7,695 nt of DNA, from contig JAKAOC010000097.1 in the NCBI GenBank assembly GCA_021823385.1, positions 1-7,695 of the forward strand, given 5' to 3'. Made by a program: the position numbers and the translations under genes. The DNA is from Actinomycetes bacterium (GTDB lineage Bacteria; Actinomycetota; Acidimicrobiia; Acidimicrobiales; Acidimicrobiaceae). The notes beneath the pieces were generated by a model. The model saw only the letters and a list, made by a program, of their open reading frames with translations, was not told the DNA's origin and did no database searches. The stretch's first letter is position 1, and each line of letters starts with the position of its first letter. Below, piece after piece: positions 1 to 6,278 of this stretch.

Positions 1-29
1 ATCTCCGACACCACCGGGGTGTCATTCAT
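1..29 (-). CDS. Start of a gene leaving the window (N-terminal 9 codons)
   Basis: An ATG at 29-27 on the minus strand opens a frame reading MNDTPVVSE to the window edge. It is preceded by a well-formed Shine-Dalgarno AAGGA (complement of 37-41) with a 7-nt spacer, which is why I prefer this reading. The product cannot be identified from nine residues. The competing reading is a plus-strand gene tail in frame 1, ending at the TGA at 64-66 with peptide ...FSWGPWAD. Both readings share the same GC-rich third positions, so composition does not separate them. If the minus reading is right, 30-159 is a divergent intergenic region in which I see no confident promoter. Confidence 0.4.
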
Positions 30-159
30 CGTCCAGTCCTTCAGCTGGGGGCCATGGGCAGACTGACGCCACCTTTCACCCAGGCGTGGGCTGACCTCTC
101 CTAGACTCGGTGTATTCGAAGCAGGGTGCATCTGGCCGCGCCTTCGAAATGGGGGTGCC

Positions 160-885
160 GGCAACGACACCTCAACGACAACCAAGAGGCCCCCAAAGGG
201 GGCGCAGCCCTTCCCGCCCGGCCTCCCGGCGGCCTTCTCCCGCACCATTTCAGGCCCGCATCTGCAACCGGACTCGAACCGTTCGGTGCTGCCGGGGCCG
301 CTGCTGATTGCCGACCTCTCCAACCACCGCCTGATCGTCGTCTCACCCCAGGGGCGGACACGCTGGCAGTTCCCGCAGCTCGGCGACCTGGCGCCAGGCC
401 GGACCTTGCTCACCCCCGACGACGCCTTCTTCACCCCGGACGGCAAGTGCATCATCGCAACCGAAGAAGACAACTTCGTCGTCAGCGTCATCTCCATCGC
501 CCGGCACAAGATCATCTTCCGCTGCGGCACACCGGGCCAGTCGGGCATGGGGCCCAACCAACTCTGGAGCCCGGACGACGCCATGATGCTGCCGGATGGT
601 TACACCCTTTCCCCCGACATCAAGAACTGCAGGATCCTGCACGTAAAGACTGGCACCCTCCCACCGGTGCGGCATCTACGGCCTCTCGACCAGTGCCTGC
701 ATCCACGACCCGCGCAATCGGCCATCTTGCAGTTCGACCCCGCCACGGCCATGGCCTACTCGGCAGGTTCCCTGCCGCTCGCCTATTCCGGGGCGACCTC
801 GGCAGGATCAGACATCCCGGTGGTGGGAGGCAAAACTACCGGTGGGGACAACTCCAGCCGGGCAATACTGCTGCGCCCGCGCTAG
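160..885 (+). pseudogene. Decayed beta-propeller (NHL/PQQ-like repeat) protein gene
   Basis: Frame 1 carries propeller-like blades: LPGPLLIADLSNHRLIVV, then TPDDAFFTPDGKCIIATEED, VVSVISIARHKIIFRCGTPG, and NPDDAMMLPDG-like and DIKNCRILHV segments. These resemble secreted NHL/PQQ-type repeat proteins of actinobacteria. Recognisable coding sequence extends upstream (KGAQPFPPGLP, HLQPDSNRS), yet no ATG, GTG or TTG occurs in frame between the stop at 64-66 and the GTG at 286. A start at 286 would discard conserved-looking sequence, so the 5' end seems lost. Near 650-665 the plausible continuation moves to frame 2 (CGIYGLSTSACIHDPRNR, about 668-721). Frame 1 then gives AILQFDPATAM before drifting into low-quality sequence and a TAG at 883-885. 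About half of a normal propeller is missing. The alternative, a short functional protein from GTG 286 (199 aa), is less likely. A sequencing error could explain the frameshift but not the missing blades. Confidence 0.6.
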
Positions 886-958
886 AGGAGCGGGAGAAGC
901 GGAACGCGAGCCATGGTGCAGCCCCCGGAGCCGCGGGCCTCAAGTAAACGGGTCCGGA

Positions 959-1921
959 TCAGCCCACGGCCTCGACGAACTCGAGGCGATTGCCGGCGGG
1001 ATCATCGGCGTAGAAGCGGGTCACACCGTATGGCTCCAGCAGGCTGTCCTCGACTACGGCCACCCCGGCGTCAGCGAGGCGCCGCTTGAGGGTGGCCAGG
1101 CCCGCAACCCGGATCCCCGGGTGCGCCTTGCGCGCCGGCACGAAATCCTTCTCGATACCCACATGCAGCTGTTCCGCACCCAACCTGAACCACACTCCGC
1201 CCCTTGTGACCAAAGGCTCCGGCTTGGGCAGCTCCTCCAGGCCAAGGAGCCCGCCGTAGAAGGCGCGCATGGCATCTTCGCAGCCTGGTGGGCCTGCCAC
1301 CTGCACATGGTCCAGGCCGGTCACCCGGCCCGTTGCCGCCGACAGGCCGAGCTCGGTGGCAAGCAGGGCTATGGCCCGTCCACGATGGGAGATCGCGTCC
1401 TTCTCCTCCGGCCGCATCTCCGCGAAAGTGCGACCGTCGCCATCGTCGGGGACGAACAGCGGATCATATCCGAAGCCCTGGCCACCACGCTCGCCGAGCG
1501 CGATGCTCCCGCGCACGACGCCCTGAAAGTAGCGGGCTTCGCCCTGCTCGCCCACCAGGCACAGGACGCAGCGGAACTCGGCTCCGCGCAGGCCGGCCGG
1601 AACATCGGCCATCTCTCCGAGAAGACGCGCACGGTTGGAAGCGTCGTTTGCATCCTCGCCGGCATAGCGGGCCGAGCGCACCCCAGGCGCTCCGCCCAAG
1701 GCGTCCACGAAGAGGCCCGAGTCATCGGCCACGGAGGCGCCGCCATAGGCTCTGTGGCACGCAACAGCCTTGATAAGCGCATTTTCGGCGAGCGAGTCAC
1801 CGGTCTCATCAGGAACCGCCGCACCTGCGGGCAATGGGAGGACCTCCACCCCCGTGGCGCCCAGCATCGCCGCGAACTCGGCAAGCTTGCCCCTGTTGCC
1901 GGTAGCAACCACTAGTCGCAT
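959..1921 (-). CDS. rdgB: RdgB/HAM1 non-canonical purine NTP pyrophosphatase fused to a VOC (glyoxalase-like) domain
   Basis: Residues 1 to about 195 form a complete HAM1/RdgB domain, which hydrolyses dITP, ITP and XTP to the monophosphate plus pyrophosphate and keeps these bases out of DNA and RNA. Visible motifs are TGNRGK (7-12), SLAENALIKA (43-52), ADDSGL (65-70, with the second Asp at the usual catalytic position), GFGYDPLF (149-156) and AISHRG (176-181). Residues about 199-320 are a separate VOC fold: LDHVQV with H205, FYGGLLGL, QLHVGI with H253, and DPAGNRLEFVE with E314, matching the His-His-Glu metal triad of that superfamily. RdgB alone is usually about 200 aa, so 320 aa reflects the fusion. 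No stop separates the domains. The ATG lies 3 nt after the rph stop. Its Shine-Dalgarno GGGAGG (complement of 1928-1933) lies inside the last rph codons, implying translational coupling. The VOC substrate is unknown. A secondary start at the GTG of residue 200 (VTGLDHV) is possible. Confidence 0.93.
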   Translation of the reverse strand: MRLVVATGNRGKLAEFAAMLGATGVEVLPLPAGAAVPDETGDSLAENALIKAVACHRAYGGASVADDSGLFVDALGGAPGVRSARYAGEDANDASNRARLLGEMADVPAGLRGAEFRCVLCLVGEQGEARYFQGVVRGSIALGERGGQGFGYDPLFVPDDGDGRTFAEMRPEEKDAISHRGRAIALLATELGLSAATGRVTGLDHVQVAGPPGCEDAMRAFYGGLLGLEELPKPEPLVTRGGVWFRLGAEQLHVGIEKDFVPARKAHPGIRVAGLATLKRRLADAGVAVVEDSLLEPYGVTRFYADDPAGNRLEFVEAVG

Positions 1922-1924
1922 CGG

Positions 1925-2665
1925 CTACCTCCCGGGCCTGGGCGCGGGCGGATCAGCGAGTGTCGCCGACTGCAGGTCAAGGAGATAGGCGATCCCGTGC
2001 TCTGCCAGAGAGAGAAGTTCATCCAGCTGGCCGCGGTCGAAGGCCTCGCCCTCGGCGGTGCCCTGCACCTCCACGAAGCGCCCGTCCACGCCCATGACCA
2101 CGTTCATGTCCACCTCGGCGCCCGAGTCCTCGACGTAGTCCAGGTCCAGCATGGGATAACCGTTGACAATCCCAACCGAAACGGCTGCGCACTGGCCGGT
2201 CAGCGCCCTGCTGCCCGCCTTTCCGGACCGGGCCAGGCGGGAGAGGGCATCTGCGAGCGCGACGTACCCGCCCACAATGGAGGCCGTGCGAGTCCCGCCA
2301 TCCGCTTGGATCACGTCGCAATCCACCACAATTTGGGTCTCGGGAAGGACGCCGAGGTCGACCACAGTGCGCAGCGATCGGCCGATCAGGCGCTGGATCT
2401 CGAGCGTCCGCCCCGACTGGCGGCCACGAGCTGCTTCGCGCGAGGTGCGCTCGCTGGTCGATCCGGGAAGCAAGGAGTACTCCGCGGTAACCCATCCCTT
2501 GCCCGTCCCGCGCAGCCAGGCCGGCCCGCGCTCCTCCATCGAGGCGGTGCACAGGACCTTGGTCCTGCCCATCGTCACCAGTGCCGAGCCGAGAGCCATC
2601 TCGGTGAAGTCGCGCTCGATCAACGCCGGGCGCAGCTCGTCGAGGCCCCTGCCGTCATGCCGCAT
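1925..2665 (-). CDS. rph: Ribonuclease PH
   Basis: Phosphorolytic 3'-to-5' exoribonuclease that trims tRNA precursors and other RNAs, releasing nucleoside diphosphates; it works as a cytoplasmic hexameric ring. The 246 aa protein has full family length. Diagnostic segments are [13 protein letters not shown] at the start, [10 protein letters not shown] (33-42), [14 protein letters not shown] (57-70), [14 protein letters not shown] with R86, [15 protein letters not shown] with the phosphate-binding R126, and [15 protein letters not shown] with the acidic catalytic pair D180 and D186. The ATG has a good Shine-Dalgarno, AAGGGAG, about 7 nt upstream. The gene begins 43 nt after murI and ends 3 nt before rdgB, so it is the third gene of a four-gene operon. 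The rph-rdgB pairing next to murI is common in actinobacteria. Confidence 0.97.
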   Translation of the reverse strand: MRHDGRGLDELRPALIERDFTEMALGSALVTMGRTKVLCTASMEERGPAWLRGTGKGWVTAEYSLLPGSTSERTSREAARGRQSGRTLEIQRLIGRSLRTVVDLGVLPETQIVVDCDVIQADGGTRTASIVGGYVALADALSRLARSGKAGSRALTGQCAAVSVGIVNGYPMLDLDYVEDSGAEVDMNVVMGVDGRFVEVQGTAEGEAFDRGQLDELLSLAEHGIAYLLDLQSATLADPPAPRPGR

Positions 2666-2708
2666 GATTATCTCCCTTGCCGGCCGTGTCCCAGCGCGCT
2701 CGCGCCGG

Positions 2709-3518
2709 TCACTCCCCGGCCCATTTCACCGGGACGACGTCCCGGAGCTCGATGCCCAAAAGGCTCCTGCCAACCCGGCGGAATTCGTCCGGGTCCCCGG
2801 ATGTCAAGTAGACGATATCAGCGGGCCCGGCCGAGGTGCTCGCCAGATCCGCCTCGAGCAAGGCGTGCCGCACCTCGAAGGCCGTCTCCTCGGATGAGGA
2901 GACAAGCATGGTTTCGGGGCCCAGGACTTCGCCAATCGCACGGGCGAGGAACGGATAGTGGGTGCACCCCAACAAGAGCGTCTGCACCTTGGCGTCGATC
3001 ACCGGGCGCAGAAGCCGCTCCGCCAGCACCTTTACTTGATCCGTGCCGGTTTCCCCGCGCTCCACGAACTCCACGAACCCCGGCGTTGCGGCACATACCA
3101 GCCGCTTCTTGGGTGCGATCTGCGACAAGCGGGTCTGGTAGGCACCCGAGCCGATCGTCCCAACCGTGCCGATCACACCGATGCGTTCCCCCATCGATTG
3201 CATGGCCAGCGCCCTTGCCCCGGGTTCGATCATGCCGACCACTGGGATGGGGAACCGCTCCACCAGCTGTGGCAGCGCCTGAGCCGAGGCAGTGTTGCAC
3301 GCCACCACCAGCATCTTTATGTCATAACGTTCGGCGAGGAGTTCGGCGATCTGAAGCGAGTAGGCCGAGACCTCCTCACGCGACTTGGGACCGTAGGGAT
3401 AACGGGCGGAATCCCCGAAATAGACCAGGCGCTCGTGCGGCATCAGGTCATTGATGGCCCGGAGCACAGTGAGCCCGCCGAAGCCGCTGTCGAAAATTCC
3501 TACCGGTCTGTCATCCAC
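2709..3518 (-). CDS. murI: Glutamate racemase
   Basis: Cofactor-independent racemase that makes D-glutamate for the peptidoglycan stem peptide, in the cytoplasm. The 269 aa protein has the family's usual length. [14 protein letters not shown] (7-20) gives the D10/S11 pair. VVACNTAS carries catalytic C74 and [10 protein letters not shown] carries the second catalytic C185 with H187. [11 protein letters not shown] (33-43) is the conserved substrate loop. The start is a GTG at 3518; the GGAG next to it is too close to be an ordinary Shine-Dalgarno. A tiny frame (ATG at 3532, MNPRSG, stop TGA) overlaps the GTG and could couple initiation. The gene follows the FMN oxidase by 43 nt and precedes rph by 43 nt, second in the operon. 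The segment where many homologues have CP-x-FVPLVE reads [12 protein letters not shown], a mild deviation. Confidence 0.96.
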   Translation of the reverse strand: MDDRPVGIFDSGFGGLTVLRAINDLMPHERLVYFGDSARYPYGPKSREEVSAYSLQIAELLAERYDIKMLVVACNTASAQALPQLVERFPIPVVGMIEPGARALAMQSMGERIGVIGTVGTIGSGAYQTRLSQIAPKKRLVCAATPGFVEFVERGETGTDQVKVLAERLLRPVIDAKVQTLLLGCTHYPFLARAIGEVLGPETMLVSSSEETAFEVRHALLEADLASTSAGPADIVYLTSGDPDEFRRVGRSLLGIELRDVVPVKWAGE

Positions 3519-3561
3519 TCCGAGGGTTCATGCTAGCGCCCGGGCAGTTCGGTCGCGGAGA

Positions 3562-4680
3562 TCACCAATTGGATGGCACCTTCAGCTGGGAGCGCTCGAT
3601 CATCTCCGGGCGTGAGGCTCCGAGCAGCGCCAGCGAGACCCTCACGTCTTCCACCAGCAGCGAGATAGCCCTGTCAAGGCCCTCCTCGCCTCGCTCGTAG
3701 AGCGCTCGGGCCAGGTGGCGGCCCACCATCACGGCCTTCGCCCCCAGGCCGAGCGCGCGAACAACATCCGCGCCGGACGCTATCGCGCCGTCGACGAGCA
3801 CGGCGCCCTGGTATTCACGCAGCTCGGCCGCCATCATGTGCAGCGCGCGGGCCGTCGAGATCGAGCCGTCCAGCTGGCGTCCGCCGTGATTGGACACCAC
3901 GACGCCGGTCACCGGCAGCTCACCGGCCAACGACAGGTCCTCTCCGGAGAGGACTCCCTTCAAGAAAACCTGCATGCCGTCGGCGAGGCCGATCACGTCG
4001 GCGAGTCCGGCCCAGTCGACGGTCGGGTCAGGCGCGAGGCCGCTGAATCGGGCGGAGGAGACTCCTCCTCCAAAGCGGGTCTCGCTCTCTTCCAGCACCC
4101 AACCCTCCAGCTCCTGAGCGATGTTGGCGGAGAGGAACTCCTCCGGGACCGCAAAGGAGTTCTCGCGGTCACGCGTGCGCACGCCGATGTAGGGTGCATC
4201 GACGGTCAGGTAGATGGCCTCGTAACCGTTGTCGACGGCCCGGCGCACCAGAGAGTCGGAGAAGCGGTGATCCCTCATGACGTAGAGCTGGAAGGACAGC
4301 GCCGGCCGGGGCCGTGCCGAACCCCAGGCGGCCAGGCCACGCCGAAAGGCCTCGGCCACCTCCTCAAGCGGCACCGCGGAGCGTGTCGACAGGCAGTAGG
4401 AAACCCCGTGCCTCGCGGCCGCCTCCGCGATCACGGCTTCGGCCCTGGGGTGGAGGAGCGATGTGTAGGCCATGGGCGCGACCACCAGCGGGAACGGAAT
4501 GCGCCGCTCTCCCAGTTCGACGGCGGCATCCACTCGTGAAACATTGCGCATCACCCTGGGCACCAGCTCGATGGCATCCCAGTCGCGCCGATTCCAGGAG
4601 AGGGTGGCTTCCGCCCCCGAGCCCCCGAAATAGTAGTCACGTATCGCCTCGGCCCCTGGGCCGTGCCCCGGATGCTCCAT
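3562..4680 (-). CDS. FMN-dependent alpha-hydroxy acid oxidase/dehydrogenase (glycolate/lactate oxidase family)
   Basis: TIM-barrel flavoprotein that oxidises an L-2-hydroxy acid to the 2-keto acid. The 372 aa length suits the glycolate oxidase, lactate oxidase and mandelate dehydrogenase group. By motif matching to spinach glycolate oxidase I see Y16 (DYYFGGSG), Y133 (FQLYV), D161 (LTVDAP), R168, K241 (FLKGV), and H265 with R268 (VSNHGGRQLD), so the catalytic set is intact. VAPMAYTSL (67-75) is the FMN-facing strand. The usual DGG-x-R FMN-phosphate segment reads VDGAIASGADV (296-306), with Ala where the family normally has the second Gly and the Arg; the later VGR Arg (R321) is kept. The substrate cannot be assigned. 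The ATG has a strong Shine-Dalgarno, GGGAGG, about 6 nt upstream. It is the first gene of the minus-strand operon with murI, rph and rdgB, divergent from the Fur-family gene. Confidence 0.92.
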   Translation of the reverse strand: MEHPGHGPGAEAIRDYYFGGSGAEATLSWNRRDWDAIELVPRVMRNVSRVDAAVELGERRIPFPLVVAPMAYTSLLHPRAEAVIAEAAARHGVSYCLSTRSAVPLEEVAEAFRRGLAAWGSARPRPALSFQLYVMRDHRFSDSLVRRAVDNGYEAIYLTVDAPYIGVRTRDRENSFAVPEEFLSANIAQELEGWVLEESETRFGGGVSSARFSGLAPDPTVDWAGLADVIGLADGMQVFLKGVLSGEDLSLAGELPVTGVVVSNHGGRQLDGSISTARALHMMAAELREYQGAVLVDGAIASGADVVRALGLGAKAVMVGRHLARALYERGEEGLDRAISLLVEDVRVSLALLGASRPEMIERSQLKVPSNW

Positions 4681-4732
4681 TTCGACCTCCCTGCCGAGAA
4701 TGACGCTAGCAAGCCGGCGGATCAGCGTACAG

Positions 4733-4740
4733 TTGAAAAT
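4733..4740. promoter_or_regulatory. Possible Zur half-site in the divergent control region
   Basis: TTGAAAAT here is identical to the left arm of the operator at 4787-4794, 54 bp further right. The right arm is absent (TCGGC follows). It sits where the promoter of the minus-strand operon could lie, so it might extend Zur control to that operon, or it may be coincidence. TTGAAA also resembles a -35 element reading rightwards, with a weak GAATAA/AATAAC at 4754-4760 behind it. Confidence 0.2.
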
Positions 4741-4784
4741 TCGGCGCCCCCAGGAATAACGCCGCCGCGGCCGGCGCTAACCTT

Positions 4785-4805
4785 TATTGAAAATCATTTT
4801 CTATA
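4785..4805. promoter_or_regulatory. Zur-type operator (Zur box)
   Basis: The core GAAAATCATTTTC at 4789-4801 is a perfect 6-1-6 inverted repeat. The symmetry extends to 4785-4805 with only one mismatched pair (4788/4802). It is AT-rich in otherwise GC-rich DNA and fits the actinobacterial Zur consensus, roughly TGAAAAT-N-ATTTTCA. It ends 11 nt before the ATG of the Fur-family gene, where a bound repressor would block transcription start, so autoregulation of this gene and its downstream partner is the natural inference. TTCTAT at 4799-4804 could serve as a -10 element overlapping the box. A Fur or PerR operator is less likely, as Fur boxes usually follow GATAATGATAATCATTATC. Confidence 0.8.
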
Positions 4806-4816
4806 GAGAGCAAGAG

Positions 4817-5251
4817 ATGACCGCGACAACCACCGTCAGAGAAGAAGGGATCAAAGACTCGATCCGTGCCCGCCTGCACCAGGCGGGGCAGCGCTTTACT
4901 CCGGAGCGGGAAGCGCTGGTGGACATCCTCCTCGATGCGCACAAGGCGGTGACGCCACAGGAGCTGTACGAGACCGCTCAGACGCGGGCCCGGGTCGGCC
5001 TTACCACCGCCTACCGCATCCTCGAGACGCTGACCAGCATCGGCTACTGCCAGGTGATCCTGCTGGACGGGGAACTCCGCTACAGTATCTGCCGTCCCAC
5101 CCACCACCATCACCTGGTCTGCACCGAGTGCAAGGGAGTGGAGGAGTTCGCCGCCTGCACCCTGGAGGGCGCCTCCATCGGTGGGTTCACGCCCACCTCG
5201 CATCGCGTGGAAATCTTCGGCATCTGCGAAGACTGCCGGGGGGCGATTTGA
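4817..5251 (+). CDS. zur: Fur-family metalloregulator, probably zinc uptake regulator Zur
   Basis: DNA-binding repressor that senses a divalent metal. Residues about 15-85 form the winged helix (RFTPEREALVDILL, the VTPQELYETA helix, and LTTAYRILETLTSIGY as recognition helix). Residues 86-144 form the dimerisation and metal domain: H96-H99 before LVCTEC (C102, C105) and CEDC (C137, C140), the two CxxC pairs of the structural zinc site. At 144 aa it has typical length. I chose the ATG at 4817 with a weak GAGAG at 4806-4810; a TTG at 4787 would add ten residues but place the operator inside the gene. The stop TGA at 5249-5251 overlaps the ATG of the next gene, so the two are co-translated. Zur rather than Fur or PerR is inferred mainly from the operator and from the membrane-protein partner. 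Confidence 0.88.
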   Translation: MTATTTVREEGIKDSIRARLHQAGQRFTPEREALVDILLDAHKAVTPQELYETAQTRARVGLTTAYRILETLTSIGYCQVILLDGELRYSICRPTHHHHLVCTECKGVEEFAACTLEGASIGGFTPTSHRVEIFGICEDCRGAI

Positions 5252-6165
5252 TGGATCTGCTCGCCTTCCTGCACGTATCGTCCGCGGCCGGCACTTTGCC
5301 GCTGCTCGCAATAGCGCTCCTGCTCGGGATGATCCACGGCATCACTCCTGATGAGCACACCTGGCCCATAACCTTCTCCTATGCCGTTGGGAGCTACTCC
5401 ACCCGCGGCGGGATGCGCGCGGGCCTTTTCTTTTCCCTCGGCTTCACCATCCAGAGGGCTGTCTTCTCCACGCTTGCCTTTTTCGCGCTGACCACGTGGA
5501 TGGAATCGAGTCACGTCGAAGGCGTCGTTTACGTGGTGGTCGGCACGCTCATGGCGATCTCGGGCTACATAATGCGCACGAGGGGCACGACCATCCACCT
5601 GATGCCCTTCGTCGACAAGCTGCTTCCCCCGTTGGACGCCAGGAAGCAGCCGCCGCGCACGCTGGCCATGCTGCACGGCCTGATCGCCGGGATGGGGACC
5701 GGGGCATTCGCCACCATCCTTTACACCACCATCTCCCCCGCCATGCCAAACGTCGGGCTTGCCTGGCTGCCCGGCGCGCTCTTCGGGACAGGCACCCTGA
5801 TCGCCCAGGTGCTGATCGGAGCCGCCTTCGGACGCGCCATGCAGCGCCGTGGCCTCGGAGATGCGGCCCGCGGATTCGTGGGCAGAACCATCGCCTCCAT
5901 CACCTTGGGCATCGGCGGAGCGATCTTCGTTACCAGCGGCCTGCTCACCCTGGTGCTTCCGGCCCTGGCCAACTTCACCATCCCGACCGGGATTCCGATC
6001 CCCAACCTGAGCACCATCAATCTTGGGCTGCTCATGGTAATCACCACCGTGCCCCTGGTGGGCGGGTTTTCAGCCGTCTACGCGGTGCGCAAGGTGCGAA
6101 GGGAACCCGAGGTCGCGGAGCGCATGGCGCCGGTGGTTCACCATCACGAGGCTCACGCCCACTGA
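5251..6165 (+). CDS. Polytopic membrane protein with H-x4-D-E-H motif, putative Zur-controlled metal permease
   Basis: 304 aa with about seven hydrophobic segments at roughly 14-31, 55-80, 90-107, 141-163, 170-193, 213-240 and 258-279. The end of the first segment reads IHGITPDEHTWP (H29, D34, H36). This resembles the H-x4-D-H metal motif of NicO/NiCoT/UreH-type nickel-cobalt transporters, with one residue inserted. A second helix with similar small residues, LHGLIAGMGTGAFATILYTT (141-160), suggests an internally related second half. The C-terminus VHHHEAHAH is a likely cytoplasmic or periplasmic metal-binding tail. The ATG overlaps the zur stop (TGATG), and no independent strong Shine-Dalgarno is seen, so translation is probably coupled. 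Pairing with a metal sensor behind a Zur box argues for zinc or a related metal. Repression by zinc would imply uptake, whereas the RcnA-like members of this fold export. The exact family and direction are unknown to me. Confidence 0.8.
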   Translation: MDLLAFLHVSSAAGTLPLLAIALLLGMIHGITPDEHTWPITFSYAVGSYSTRGGMRAGLFFSLGFTIQRAVFSTLAFFALTTWMESSHVEGVVYVVVGTLMAISGYIMRTRGTTIHLMPFVDKLLPPLDARKQPPRTLAMLHGLIAGMGTGAFATILYTTISPAMPNVGLAWLPGALFGTGTLIAQVLIGAAFGRAMQRRGLGDAARGFVGRTIASITLGIGGAIFVTSGLLTLVLPALANFTIPTGIPIPNLSTINLGLLMVITTVPLVGGFSAVYAVRKVRREPEVAERMAPVVHHHEAHAH

Positions 6166-6193
6166 CGCAGAAGGCGACAAGTTGTTTGGCCGC

Positions 6194-6233
6194 AAGGAGC
6201 AGGCCCGCCCCCTAGGGGGTAGGCCTGCTCCTT
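6194..6233. terminator. Long bipartite hairpin, probable transcription terminator
   Basis: AAGGAGCAGGCC (6194-6205) pairs perfectly over 12 bp with GGCCTGCTCCTT (6222-6233). Inside it, CCCCC-TA-GGGGG (6208-6219) forms a second stem, separated by a G-T pair and one mismatch. It begins 28 nt after the permease stop. The following CTTTGCT is only mildly T-rich, so it is a strong hairpin with a weak U-tract. It separates the zur-permease operon from the GNAT gene. Confidence 0.75.
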
Positions 6234-6264
6234 CTTTGCTCCGGCCGCCTCCCTCGCCGACCTG

Positions 6265-6270
6265 TATGCT
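6265..6270 (+). promoter_or_regulatory. Candidate -10 element of a leaderless promoter
   Basis: TATGCT ends 8 nt before the ATG of the GNAT gene, so a normal start point would fall at or next to the A of the start codon. No Shine-Dalgarno is present between the terminator and the ATG, which supports a leaderless mRNA. No convincing -35 is seen at 16-18 nt. Confidence 0.4.
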
Positions 6271-6278
6271 GTCCGGGC

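Noticed and set aside
1..66. Plus-strand C-terminal fragment ending ...SWGPWAD at 64-66
   Set aside because: Possible, but the minus-strand ATG with a spaced AAGGA is better supported; kept as the alternative.
189..203. GCCCCC-AAA-GGGGGC hairpin as a terminator
   Set aside because: Only 6 bp with no T-run, and it sits inside pseudogene coding sequence.
126..947. 273-codon plus-strand frame 3 over the pseudogene
   Set aside because: Its translation is low-complexity Arg/Pro/His/Ala, while frame 1 carries the propeller motifs.
842..1915. 357-codon open frame on the plus strand opposite rdgB
   Set aside because: Antisense shadow created by high GC; the minus strand carries clear RdgB and VOC motifs.
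1997..3454. 485-codon open frame on the plus strand opposite rph and murI
   Set aside because: It spans two well-identified minus-strand genes and their gap, is Arg/Pro-rich and resembles no family.
3715..4539. 274-codon plus-strand frame opposite the FMN oxidase
   Set aside because: Antisense shadow; catalytic motifs lie in the minus-strand frame.
4787..4816. TTG at 4787 as the start of zur
   Set aside because: It would translate through the operator; the ATG at 4817 gives the normal family length.
5128..5250. 41-codon upstream extension of the permease frame
   Set aside because: It lies inside zur in another frame and is Arg/His/Gly-rich; the ATG at 5251 begins directly before the hydrophobic region.
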